Assembly (NCBI GenBank): GCA_045646865.1
Contig: JAZRLM010000019.1
Span: 1 to 64,000, forward strand
Direction of reading: 5' to 3'
Source: SIG440 sp045646865
GTDB lineage: Bacteria > Bacillota > Clostridia > Monoglobales > Monoglobaceae
Length of the DNA stretch: 64,000 bases
Part shown: positions 24,414-32,544 of the stretch, one piece after another
Position numbering within the stretch: the first letter of the stretch is position 1
How the letters are laid out: each line of letters begins with the position of its first letter
The notes under the pieces: generated by a model
What the model saw: only the letters and a program-made list of their open reading frames with translations
Told to the model about the DNA's origin: nothing
Databases searched by the model: none
Position numbers and translations under genes: made by a program

Positions 24414-25166
24414 ATGAATGTTTTATCAATAGGAAACAGTTTTTCTCAGGATGCCCAAAGGTATCTTCACAGAATTGCAAAGGCTGACGGATATGACATG
24501 AACACATTTAATCTTTACATAGGCGGATGTCCGCTTTCGGCGCATTACAGACATATGCTAAGCGACGAAAGAGCATATACTCTCGAAATGAATGGTGCAA
24601 GTACCGGATTTAAGGTTTCTATAAAGGAAGCACTTTTAAACCGCAGTTGGGATGTTGTAACAGTTCAGCAGGCAAGTCATATGTCTACAGATTACGAAAC
24701 ATATCAGCCATATCTTGTAAAATTGGTTGAGTATATTAAACTATGTGCCCCCAAGGCGAAAATTGCAATTCATCAGACCTGGGCATATGCGCAAGGCTCC
24801 CCCAGATTATATGAAACAATGGGGTACAAGCATCATACCGAAATGTATGGAGCATTAAAGAAAGCATATCAAAAAGCATTTGATGATACAAAAGCCGACT
24901 TTTTGATTCCGTCAGGCAAACTGTTTCAGGAGCTTCTGGCAAACGAAATACCAACGGTACACCGTGATACATTTCACGCGACTCTAGGTCTTGGCAGATA
25001 TGCACTCGGTCTTTTGTGGTATGCAGTTCTGACAGGCAATGACATTAAAGAAAATAGTTTTCGCGATTTTGATGAGGCTATATCAAAAGATGAACTTGAA
25101 ACCGCAAAGAAGTGTGTTGCTGAAATTTGCGGCTTTAAAAGGTATACAGGAGTTGAATTTTTGTGA
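24414..25166 (+). CDS. DUF4886 protein (SGNH-hydrolase-like)
   Basis: The 250-residue protein opens with VLSIGNSFSQDAQRYLH, the GNSFS block of DUF4886, where the Ser corresponds to the nucleophile of SGNH esterases. A likely catalytic dyad region, HRDTFHATLGLGRYA, lies near residue 185 and matches the D-x-x-H block of SGNH enzymes. No signal peptide is visible, so it is probably cytosolic. Related proteins sit in carbohydrate-use loci and are thought to remove ester groups; the substrate is unknown. Confidence 0.78.
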   Translation: MNVLSIGNSFSQDAQRYLHRIAKADGYDMNTFNLYIGGCPLSAHYRHMLSDERAYTLEMNGASTGFKVSIKEALLNRSWDVVTVQQASHMSTDYETYQPYLVKLVEYIKLCAPKAKIAIHQTWAYAQGSPRLYETMGYKHHTEMYGALKKAYQKAFDDTKADFLIPSGKLFQELLANEIPTVHRDTFHATLGLGRYALGLLWYAVLTGNDIKENSFRDFDEAISKDELETAKKCVAEICGFKRYTGVEFL

Positions 25167-25228
25167 GAAACCATTGGAAAAATAAGTTATGGTATGCATA
25201 CGTAACATCAATGACAAGCATTGAGTAG

Positions 25229-25414
25229 GTTGCAAGACTTAACAGCGTGCCTGTTATCAATGTATTTTGCGAGGCGGGCTTTGGCTATGCAAGGGTTAAA
25301 AACAAGGCTTATCATGTTGACAACATTCACCTTAATGAGCTGGGCGGTGTGAATATAGGAAACTTTGTATGGAGCAAGCTTAAAGATATTCCGTTATGGA
25401 AATCAGAATCATAA
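25229..25414 (+). pseudogene. C-terminal remnant of an unidentified, possibly SGNH-type hydrolase gene
   Basis: Between the DUF4886 and MFS genes, a frame running from just after a TAG (25226-25228) to the TAA at 25412 encodes a coherent protein tail: VINVFCEAGFGYARVKNKA, then DNIHLNELGGVNIGNFVWSK. The D-x-IHLN pattern is like the catalytic Asp-His block near the end of SGNH hydrolases. There is no start codon with a ribosome binding site and the rest of the gene is missing. Confidence 0.6.
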
Positions 25415-25457
25415 AAATTTAAGGCTTATATTTAGCATTACGAGGTGGCGACTAAAA

Positions 25458-26600
25458 ATGAAAAACAAAAAAGTGGCACTTTCTCTTGTGGGAATGTATA
25501 TGTTCCCATGGGGAATTCAGTATTTGATTAATAATTTTATAGCTGTTTATGTGGCATCCTTGCCTTTTGGAACAGAGAAAACAATTGGTGAAATTCTGGC
25601 TATCGGTGCGGTTTTAACCTGTGTTTCTCAGGCACTATGGTCTTATGTTGCAGGTAAGGCTAAAAACAAAGCCAATGTGCTTTGTCTTTCTCTTGTTTTT
25701 ATGACGGTAATTTCACTTTTATTTTTAAAAAATGGTATGACCAAGCCTTTTTTGTATATTAGTGTGATTTTGTTTTATAGCTGTTTTATGGCTCATCAGC
25801 CGTTGGTTGATACAATCTGTACCGAAGTTTATCAACAGACAAGTTTAAGTTTTGGTTTTTTCCGTTCATTTGCATCGCTTGGCTATGCCATTGCTGGGGT
25901 AGTTCTGATATTTTTACCTCACGAAAACCCTGCCTTGATTTTTGCATATTCTGCAATTCTCGCGGCGGTTTCTGCAGTATTTTCAAAAATGGTGCGTGCT
26001 CCTCGTGTCTATAATACACCTGAGGAAAAGAATAAGAATATATTCAACGCAGCCTATATTAAGTTTATATTTTATGCATTTGTTCTTGGCACAGGTTGCA
26101 GCAGTATTACCGCATTTTTTGCTGTGTATTATACATCACCTCAGGGGCTGGGCGGTGATTTGGGAACATTCAGCCTGATTCTGGGTATTGCTTCGTTTGT
26201 TGAATGGTTTGTTGTAATGTTCTACTCAAAAATCTCAGGAAAAATCAAGGCGAAATACACATTCTTTATTATTGCTTTTGCAGGTGTTTTTAGAAGCTTG
26301 TTCATATACATTGCACCTACCCCTGCGGTTGCTTCCCTTTCGATGCTGTTTAACTGTATATGGTACGGACTTTTGTGGGCGACTTTGGCACCGTATATTA
26401 AAAGAATTGTGCCTGCTGAGGGGAATGCTTTTGCGCAAGGATTGTGGACAGTTGTAGCTCATGGTGCAGGTGCGTTTGTCGGTTCATATCTGAGTGGTAT
26501 TTATGCCGATGCATTCGGACAGAGAAATCTCTTCCTTGCAATTGCAATTATGATGGGTGTACTTGCGTTGTTAACACCTGTATTGATAGAGGATAAGTAA
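25458..26600 (+). CDS. MFS transporter (MFS_1_like / LacY-type)
   Basis: The protein has twelve hydrophobic segments over 380 residues. Features include YMFPWGIQYLINNFIAVY in the first helix and FFRSFASLGYAIAGV in the fifth, the pattern of the LacY-like MFS group, which often carries nucleosides or sugars. ATG 25458 behind GAGGTGG is the start; an ATG 31 codons upstream lies in the hydrolase remnant. The substrate is unknown. PspC follows after about 40 bases. Confidence 0.82.
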   Translation: MKNKKVALSLVGMYMFPWGIQYLINNFIAVYVASLPFGTEKTIGEILAIGAVLTCVSQALWSYVAGKAKNKANVLCLSLVFMTVISLLFLKNGMTKPFLYISVILFYSCFMAHQPLVDTICTEVYQQTSLSFGFFRSFASLGYAIAGVVLIFLPHENPALIFAYSAILAAVSAVFSKMVRAPRVYNTPEEKNKNIFNAAYIKFIFYAFVLGTGCSSITAFFAVYYTSPQGLGGDLGTFSLILGIASFVEWFVVMFYSKISGKIKAKYTFFIIAFAGVFRSLFIYIAPTPAVASLSMLFNCIWYGLLWATLAPYIKRIVPAEGNAFAQGLWTVVAHGAGAFVGSYLSGIYADAFGQRNLFLAIAIMMGVLALLTPVLIEDK

Positions 26601-26639
26601 TATAAACGTAAATATATACTAATATTGGGGGATATTATT

Positions 26640-26831
26640 GTGAAGAAAAAGCTTTGTAAATCAAAATCTGATAAAAAAATCTGTGGTGTGTGCGGCGGAA
26701 TAGCGGAATTCTTTGATTGGGATTCAACAATGGTTCGTCTGGCGTGGGTATTATTTACCATTCTTGGCGGTTCGGGAATAATTGCATACATTATTGCGGC
26801 TTTGGTTATGCCTGATAAGATAGTGGAATAA
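26640..26831 (+). CDS. PspC-domain protein
   Basis: The 63-residue protein has the PspC pattern: KKICGVCGGIAEFFDWDSTMVRLAW followed in part by a glycine-containing membrane helix and the ending YIIAALVMPDK. PspC-type proteins sense or respond to envelope stress; in Firmicutes short stand-alone versions are common. The start is GTG 26640 behind GGGGGA; a TTG five codons upstream overlaps that site and is unlikely. Confidence 0.88.
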   Translation: MKKKLCKSKSDKKICGVCGGIAEFFDWDSTMVRLAWVLFTILGGSGIIAYIIAALVMPDKIVE

Positions 26832-26857
26832 CGTCTGGAAATTCAGGAGGAATTTTT

Positions 26858-26938
26858 ATGACAGAAGTGGAGAATACGTATGTTGAAAAAGACAGCAATT
26901 TTAGTTGTTTTTATTTTAATAATGTTGTTTTCAATTAA
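26858..26938 (+). CDS. Possible 26-codon leader ORF overlapping the SleB-type gene
   Basis: ATG 26858 stands 5 bases after AGGAGGAA, a much better site than the one before the main gene at 26880. It encodes 26 residues without recognisable features and stops at 26936-26938, inside the main gene in another frame. It may couple translation to the main gene, or be chance. Confidence 0.3.
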   Translation: MTEVENTYVEKDSNFSCFYFNNVVFN

Positions 26939-27719
26939 TGTTTCGGCTGTGGATACTTTTGGCGGATATGATATTCCCGTTGATATTGATATAAACGGGG
27001 ATTTTATAAAGTGTGTCCAAAAACCGATTATGATTAACTATGCAGCATACATTCCTTTGCGTGCTTTCTCTGATGCAATTGGCGGCGTTGTTGAGTGGGA
27101 TAACACGGAATATGCCGCAATAATGAAAAAAGACGGTCACACATTTGTTTTTTATCCTGATAAGGAATTCTGTATTATAGACGGCACGGAAAAGAATTAT
27201 CTGTCGGTTATGTATAAGAATTTGACTTTTATTCCCATAAGAGCGGTATCCGAAGTGCTTGGTTATGATGTCAGTTGGGATGATTTTTATCAGACTGTTA
27301 AAATATCGGCACCGGATGTTGTTGTTTCGGAAGCGTGCAAAGATAAAACATATACGTATGAAGACATCTTGTATCTGGGAAAAATTATTCAGATAGAATC
27401 AGGTCGTTCACTATTTGCTGTGAAACTCGGTGTTGGCGGTGTTGTTTTTAACCGTGTTAAATCGGCAAGTTTTCCCAATACTGTGAAAGAAGTTATTTTT
27501 GATACAAAATACGGAGTTCAATTTCCTCCGGCACATACCGATATGATTAACATAACGCCGTCAAAAGGAAGTATTATTGCGGCAAAATGTGTATTGAATG
27601 GTGTAAATGTTGTTGGTAAAGCACTTTATTTTATTGAATCCCGAAACGTAGGGTCTTCATGGGTGCATAATAACAGACCTCATTATACCGATATACACAG
27701 TATGTCTTTTTATGAGTAA
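26880..27719 (+). CDS. Secreted cell-wall hydrolase: copper-amine-oxidase-N domain plus SleB-type domain
   Basis: A signal peptide (residues 1-23, ending NVSA) is followed by a Cu_amine_oxidN1-type repeat region (IMINYAAYIPLRAFSDAIGG, then LTFIPIRAVSEVLGYDVSWD), used in Clostridia as a wall- or surface-binding module. From about residue 160 a SleB/CwlJ-type hydrolase domain follows, with the likely catalytic Glu in IIQIESG and GGVVFNRVKS, TVKEVIF and the final WVHNNRPHY. Such enzymes cut spore cortex or vegetative peptidoglycan. With no other germination gene nearby I cannot decide between spore cortex and vegetative wall. Confidence 0.82.
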   Translation: MLKKTAILVVFILIMLFSINVSAVDTFGGYDIPVDIDINGDFIKCVQKPIMINYAAYIPLRAFSDAIGGVVEWDNTEYAAIMKKDGHTFVFYPDKEFCIIDGTEKNYLSVMYKNLTFIPIRAVSEVLGYDVSWDDFYQTVKISAPDVVVSEACKDKTYTYEDILYLGKIIQIESGRSLFAVKLGVGGVVFNRVKSASFPNTVKEVIFDTKYGVQFPPAHTDMINITPSKGSIIAAKCVLNGVNVVGKALYFIESRNVGSSWVHNNRPHYTDIHSMSFYE

Positions 27720-27754
27720 TGCATAACTCAAAGATTGGCAAAAGGAGAAATACT

Positions 27755-28558
27755 ATGCATTTAATAACCAAAACACAAATTATAGAACAATTGGAAAAGT
27801 TCCGACATATAAGAGGGAAAATTGTAACCGTACATACATCGCTGAAGGCGGTTGGTGAGATTGAAGGCGGAGGAGAAACACTTCTCAATGCCCTGATTGA
27901 ATTTTTTGCCTGCGATGGAGGTCTTTTATGTGTGCCCACTCATACGTGGAACAGTCTTGTGTTTGACCGCAGAAGGGCGGAAAGCTGTATCGGTGTTCTG
28001 CCACGACTTGCGGCGGCACATCCCGATGGTGTAAGAACTTTGCATCCGACACATTCAATGGTGGTATTTGGCGACAAAAAGCTAGCAGAAAGCTTTGTGG
28101 AAAACGAGGCTATTGCTGACACACCAGCCAATCCAAAAGGCTGTTATGGTAAATTGCTTGCTCAGGATGGATATGTGCTGTTAATCGGTGTAGGACAGAA
28201 CAAAAACACATTTATACATTGTGTTGAAGAAATGCTTGATGTGCCCGACCGCCTGACAGAACATATGGTAGAGAGAACAATTATCCATAAAGACGGCAGA
28301 GAAGAAAAAAGATACTTACATTGGTTTGACAGCAAAATCCCTGATGTTTCGGTATACTTTCCAAAGCTTGAAGCTCCATTCAGATTTTTTGGATGTATTG
28401 AAGACGGTTGTATAGGAAATGCAAAAGTTCAGCTTTGCAGTTCAAGAAAGATGAAGGATGTTATAGAACTTATTTATAAAAATAACAGTTTTGGCGAGCT
28501 TTTGGATAACGACCTCCCAATAAATGAGGATTTATACAAAAACGGTGAAATGTTTTAG
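27755..28558 (+). CDS. AAC(3)-family N-acetyltransferase
   Basis: The 267-residue protein matches the antibiotic-acetyltransferase (AAC3/YokD) fold: TVHTSLKAVGEIEGGGETLL, then CVPTHTWNS, RTLHPTHSMVVFG and LLIGVGQNKNTFIHCVEE. The conserved catalytic His lies in the HPTHS block. The family includes aminoglycoside 3-N-acetyltransferases, but chromosomal members such as YokD often have other substrates, so resistance should not be assumed. ATG 27755 behind AAAGGAG is the start. The last codons form the left arm of the terminator. Confidence 0.82.
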   Translation: MHLITKTQIIEQLEKFRHIRGKIVTVHTSLKAVGEIEGGGETLLNALIEFFACDGGLLCVPTHTWNSLVFDRRRAESCIGVLPRLAAAHPDGVRTLHPTHSMVVFGDKKLAESFVENEAIADTPANPKGCYGKLLAQDGYVLLIGVGQNKNTFIHCVEEMLDVPDRLTEHMVERTIIHKDGREEKRYLHWFDSKIPDVSVYFPKLEAPFRFFGCIEDGCIGNAKVQLCSSRKMKDVIELIYKNNSFGELLDNDLPINEDLYKNGEMF

Positions 28559-28571
28559 CATTTCACCGTTT
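28540..28571. terminator. Bidirectional terminator overlapping the AAC(3) stop
   Basis: AAACGGTGAAATG (28540-28552) and CATTTCACCGTTT (28559-28571) form a perfect 13-bp stem; the loop contains the TAG stop. It separates the convergent AAC(3) and rqcH genes. Confidence 0.85.
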
Positions 28572-28576
28572 ACTTT

Positions 28577-30334
28577 TTACTCTTTTTTAAGGCTGTTTAC
28601 AAGTTGTTCATCGGGGTCAACATATACCGTATAGTTGGTTTCATAAATTACAAAACCCGGTTTTGAACCGTTTGGTTTGCGGATATTTTTAATCAAGGTA
28701 TAGTCAACACCAACACCTTTTGATTTTTGAGCCTTGCTGTAGTATGCAGCAATGGTAGCGGCTTCAACCAATGTATTGTCCGGTACTTCCCCTGTGCCGT
28801 TTGTGCGGATTATAACGTGAGAACCGGGGATAACCTTGGTATGCAACCACATATCGGTGGAGTAGGCTGTTCTGATAGTCAGTTCGTCGTTTTGTTTATT
28901 GTTTCTGCCAACAAGTATGGTGTATCCGTCTGATGAGATAAATTCCAAAGGCTTTGATTTTTGTTGTGTTTTTTTCTTTTTGGAATTTCCTGATGAAACG
29001 TAACCCTGCTCGGCAAGTTCTTCACGGATTTCTGCAATATCAGCATAGCTTGCGGCACGGGTAACTGCATCAAGAACGGTTTCAAGGTATGCAAGTTCTT
29101 CTTCAGCACTCTTTAATTGCTCTGTGGAGTGCTCCTCCGCAGTCTTCGCTTTGGTATACAACTTGTAATAACGCTGTGCATTTCGTGATGGCGAAAGCTC
29201 AGGTTTTATGGTGATTGTTATGTCTTCATAATTCTCGGAGTAATAGTTCTGAACAGTTACCGATGACGTTCCCTGTTCAATTCTGTAAAGATTTGCAGTA
29301 ATTAAGTCACCATAGATTTTATATTTTTCGCGGTCTTTTGATTTCTCCAGAATATCACGGTGTATTGCAATTTTCTTTTCACAGCGTTCAATGTTGTTGG
29401 TAATTATTTTTATTGTTCCGGCAGATTTTTGAGCCAGACGGTCGTGCATATCACGTGCTGAGAAAAATTCTTCAACAGCATAACTTAAAAATTCACAGGG
29501 AATAATCTTTCCGGCACCCTTAAATTGATTAAGCTCTGCGCATGAAAATGCAAGTGGCTTTTCGGTTTCGTCCTTGATTACGCATGGAGTTTCTTTACCT
29601 GATATAACAGATGCGATAAAGCTGGCTGTGTGACGTGCAAATTCTGTCGGGTCAACATCGCCTGATGATACCTTGGTGTCACCTGAATATCTGTATACAA
29701 TTTCCCGTGCAAGCAGAGGACTCATACCGATAAATTCGGAAACAAGAAATTTATCCATAAGAGTATCATTTGCAAGACTGCTGATTTTTGTACTTAAATC
29801 AGCAACCGAAAATTCCTGTGGATTGCATTTATCCTGTGCAGGTGGTAACTCATAAAAAAGTCCGGGCAGAACCTGACGCACACCGCTTGTGGTAAAATCA
29901 ATATGCTTTATGCTGTCAATAATCTTGTTATCGCTTTGTATAAGAATAATATTGCTGTGCCTGCCCATAATCTCGATAATTAGACTTTTCTGGGTAAGGT
30001 CGCCCATTTCGGTATAACATTCAATATCAAACCTTACAACACGGTCAAAGCCTTGCTGGGTTATGGCAATAATTTTGCCGCCTGACAGATGCTTGCGCAG
30101 TATCATACAAAAAAGAGGAGCATTTATGGGGTTCTGACGCGGCGCCTCGGAAAGATGTAGTCTTGGGTTTGCTGTCGCGGCAGAAAGGAGCAGACGAAAA
30201 GTCCCGTCAGGTGTGCGAACTGATACAGTAAGCTCGTCCTTTTCGGGCTGATAAATCTTGTCAATCTTGCCGCCTTGCAGTATATTTTTTAATTCTTCAA
30301 CAATGCCATGGGTAACAAATCCGTCAAATGCCAT
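28577..30334 (-). CDS. rqcH: RqcH (NFACT-family ribosome quality control protein)
   Basis: RqcH binds stalled 50S subunits and adds C-terminal Ala tails to the nascent chain; older annotation calls it fibronectin-binding protein FbpA. The 585-residue protein has the NFACT-N domain at the start (MAFDGFVTHGIVEELK), with the conserved MGRHSNIIL and a DxR-type segment, a long coiled-coil middle (residues about 290-430), and the NFACT-R domain near the end (ILVGRNNKQNDELT, MWLHTKVIPGSHVI). It faces away from yicC. Confidence 0.92.
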   Translation of the reverse strand: MAFDGFVTHGIVEELKNILQGGKIDKIYQPEKDELTVSVRTPDGTFRLLLSAATANPRLHLSEAPRQNPINAPLFCMILRKHLSGGKIIAITQQGFDRVVRFDIECYTEMGDLTQKSLIIEIMGRHSNIILIQSDNKIIDSIKHIDFTTSGVRQVLPGLFYELPPAQDKCNPQEFSVADLSTKISSLANDTLMDKFLVSEFIGMSPLLAREIVYRYSGDTKVSSGDVDPTEFARHTASFIASVISGKETPCVIKDETEKPLAFSCAELNQFKGAGKIIPCEFLSYAVEEFFSARDMHDRLAQKSAGTIKIITNNIERCEKKIAIHRDILEKSKDREKYKIYGDLITANLYRIEQGTSSVTVQNYYSENYEDITITIKPELSPSRNAQRYYKLYTKAKTAEEHSTEQLKSAEEELAYLETVLDAVTRAASYADIAEIREELAEQGYVSSGNSKKKKTQQKSKPLEFISSDGYTILVGRNNKQNDELTIRTAYSTDMWLHTKVIPGSHVIIRTNGTGEVPDNTLVEAATIAAYYSKAQKSKGVGVDYTLIKNIRKPNGSKPGFVIYETNYTVYVDPDEQLVNSLKKE

Positions 30335-30415
30335 GATAAATTCCTCTATGTTTTACAATATTTTTTGATATATTTTAATAGTATACACCAAAAGTTAAAA
30401 AATTTCAAATATTAT

Positions 30416-30444
30416 TTGATTTTTTTGGAAATATGTGATATACT
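30416..30444 (+). promoter_or_regulatory. Promoter of the yicC-remA-gmk-rpoZ operon
   Basis: -35 TTGATT at 30416-30421, a 17-bp spacer and -10 TATACT at 30439-30444 lie about 60 bases before yicC. Confidence 0.55.
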
Positions 30445-30504
30445 TAATGTATTATTGCTCGGAGTGTGTACAGAAGAAATCCGGAGCATGGGAGGTAGAG
30501 TATT

Positions 30505-31380
30505 ATGCTCAAAAGTATGACAGGCTTTGGCAGAGCCGAAAAGGTTGTTGACCAGTTCAATATCAAGGTTAATCTTAAGTCGGTTAATCACAGATATCTT
30601 GACCTTGCCATAAGAGTTCCAAAGTATTATTATTTTGTGGAAGATAAAATTCGTCAGACCGCCGCAAAGTACATTTCACGCGGCAAAGTAGAGGTTTATG
30701 TTTCTGTTGAACGTATTGAGGGCAGCGACAAAAGTATTACACTTGACCGTGAGGTTGCCGCAAGCTATATAAATGCTTTGAAGTCTGCGGCTGAGCTTGG
30801 TGTTGAAGATGATGTTAAAATCTCAACAATTGCTCAGTATCACGATATTTTCAAGATTGAAACCGACGAAGCCGATGAAGAATACATTACAAATATCATA
30901 ACAGATGCATTTAAAGAAGCGGCAGAAGACTTTGTAAATACACGAATTAACGAAGGCAAAAATATGGAAGCCGATATTTGCGAGCATCTTAACAATCTTG
31001 AAACTAATCTGCATATGGTTGAAAAGCGTTATCCCGAAATCGTTGCAGAATACCGTGCACGTCTTGAGAAGAAGATGAATGAAATTCTTACGGATGTTAA
31101 TGTTGAAGAAACAAGAATTATTGCAGAAGCGGCAATCTATGCAGAGCGCACCGATATTGGCGAGGAAACCGTAAGACTTGCAAGTCATATCAAAGAGTTC
31201 CGCAACGCAATAAAGACCGACCAGCCAATTGGCAAAAAACTTGATTTTATGATTCAGGAAATGAACCGCGAAACCAACACTATGGGCTCAAAGGCAAATG
31301 ATGTTGAGATTTCAAAAATAATTGTCGATATGAAATCTGAAATTGAAAAGATAAGAGAACAGATTCAGAATATCGAATAG
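30505..31380 (+). CDS. yicC: YicC/YloC-family endoribonuclease
   Basis: The 291-residue protein begins MLKSMTGFGRAE and has the conserved VNHRYLDL near residue 28 and the C-terminal block LDFMIQEMNRETNTMGSKA. YicC proteins are RNA-cleaving enzymes; the Bacillus relative YloC shows this activity, and Escherichia coli YicC acts on the small RNA RyhB. The start follows GGGAGGT. It opens the conserved Firmicutes order yicC-remA-gmk-rpoZ. Confidence 0.92.
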   Translation: MLKSMTGFGRAEKVVDQFNIKVNLKSVNHRYLDLAIRVPKYYYFVEDKIRQTAAKYISRGKVEVYVSVERIEGSDKSITLDREVAASYINALKSAAELGVEDDVKISTIAQYHDIFKIETDEADEEYITNIITDAFKEAAEDFVNTRINEGKNMEADICEHLNNLETNLHMVEKRYPEIVAEYRARLEKKMNEILTDVNVEETRIIAEAAIYAERTDIGEETVRLASHIKEFRNAIKTDQPIGKKLDFMIQEMNRETNTMGSKANDVEISKIIVDMKSEIEKIREQIQNIE

Positions 31381-31398
31381 TTGTGAGGTGTGACTTTT

Positions 31399-31683
31399 AT
31401 GAAACTGATAAATATAGGCTTTGGTAATATTGTTTCAGGTGACAGAGTTGTGGCAATTGTCAGCCCCGAATCTGCACCTATAAAGCGTATTGTTCAGGAT
31501 GCCCGTGACAAGGGTTTGCTTATTGATGCATCCTGCGGACGTCGTACCCGTGCGGTAATTATTACAGATAGTGACCATATTATTCTGTCAGCTATCCAGA
31601 CCGAAACTATTGCAGGTCGTGCGGCTGTTAAGGAAGATATGACCGACACCAAGGACGAAGGAGAGATTGAGGTTGAAGAATAA
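31399..31683 (+). CDS. remA: RemA (DUF370) DNA-binding regulator
   Basis: The start MKLINIGFGNIVSGDRVVAI and the basic CGRRTRAVII segment identify RemA, which in Bacillus activates biofilm-matrix genes as a DNA-wrapping ring. Here it has 94 residues, with an acidic tail. ATG 31399 gives the family's exact N-terminus and follows GAGGTG. The 3' end overlaps gmk by 11 bases, so translation is coupled. Confidence 0.92.
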   Translation: MKLINIGFGNIVSGDRVVAIVSPESAPIKRIVQDARDKGLLIDASCGRRTRAVIITDSDHIILSAIQTETIAGRAAVKEDMTDTKDEGEIEVEE

Positions 31684-32242
31684 AGGTATTCTTTATGTGA
31701 TTTCGGGTCCTTCGGGTGTTGGCAAAGGTACAATCTGTCAGCAGCTTATTGAACGGAATAAAAACATCTCGGTATCTGTTTCGGCAACAACCCGTGCTCC
31801 AAGACCAATTGATAAAGAGGGAGTGACCTATTTCTTTAAATCAAAAGAAGAGTTCAGGTCAATGATTGATGCAGATAAATTCCTTGAATGGGCGGTATAT
31901 AATGACAATTATTACGGCACACCGGCAGACCCGGTTGACGAAAAACTGAATTCGGGCAAGGATGTCATCCTTGAAATTGAAGTTCAGGGAGCGCTGAAGG
32001 TTATGGAAAGACGGCCTGATGCAGTATCAATTTTTATTGCACCGCTTTCTGAAGATGTCTTGTATGAAAGACTTCGCGGCAGAGGTACCGAAACTGAGGA
32101 ACAGATTGAAAAACGTGTAAATGCCGCAAAGGCAGAGCTTGAGCAAAAGGATAAATATGATTACATAGTTATCAACGATGTTTTAGAAACTGCAATTTGC
32201 GATATAGAAAATATTATGAAAAACCAAAAGGAGAAGATGTAA
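31673..32242 (+). CDS. gmk: Guanylate kinase
   Basis: The enzyme converts GMP and ATP to GDP and ADP. The P-loop SGPSGVGKGT lies at residues 10-19, followed by the GMP-binding block SVSATTRAPRPIDKEGV and the lid with RGRGTETEEQIEKR. TTG 31673 gives the usual MKNKGILYVISG start and lies 9 bases after AAGGAG; TTG 31667 is too close to that site. The length of 189 residues is normal. Confidence 0.95.
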   Translation: MKNKGILYVISGPSGVGKGTICQQLIERNKNISVSVSATTRAPRPIDKEGVTYFFKSKEEFRSMIDADKFLEWAVYNDNYYGTPADPVDEKLNSGKDVILEIEVQGALKVMERRPDAVSIFIAPLSEDVLYERLRGRGTETEEQIEKRVNAAKAELEQKDKYDYIVINDVLETAICDIENIMKNQKEKM

Positions 32243-32243
32243 A

Positions 32244-32480
32244 ATGATGATTTATCCCCCTATTACAGAACTTGTTGAAAAAACAGGCAGCAGATATGCA
32301 CTGGTAATTGAAACAGCAAAAAGAACAAGACAGTTGGTTGATGGTGCCCCCAGACTTGCAGAGGTTGAAACATCCAAGGATGTAACTGTCGCTGTAAACG
32401 AGATTTATGAGGGTAAAATAGAGGCTGTAAAGGTTGCTGAAGACGTTCAGGAAGAAATTCCTGCAGAAGATGCTGAATAG
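32244..32480 (+). CDS. rpoZ: RNA polymerase omega subunit
   Basis: The 78-residue product has the omega core: IYPPITELVEKTGSRYALVIETAKRTRQL in parts, and TVAVNEIYEGKI. Omega helps fold and assemble the beta' subunit. It starts one base after gmk behind AAAAGGAG, in the conserved gmk-rpoZ order. coaBC, which normally follows, is absent, and priA comes next after a terminator. Confidence 0.92.
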   Translation: MMIYPPITELVEKTGSRYALVIETAKRTRQLVDGAPRLAEVETSKDVTVAVNEIYEGKIEAVKVAEDVQEEIPAEDAE

Positions 32481-32490
32481 TAAAATTATG

Positions 32491-32517
32491 GGACTGCTTC
32501 TGTTTTTGAAGTAGTCC
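32491..32517 (+). terminator. Terminator after rpoZ
   Basis: GGACTGCTTC (32491-32500) pairs with GAAGTAGTCC (32508-32517) with one G-T pair. The tail TTGACTTTT is only partly T-rich, so read-through into priA is possible. Confidence 0.6.
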
Positions 32518-32544
32518 TTGACTTTTAATGGATAAGTGGATTGT

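Noticed and set aside
30308..30520. Short plus-strand frame before yicC
   Set aside because: It covers the rqcH start, the promoter region and the yicC start; no ribosome binding site.
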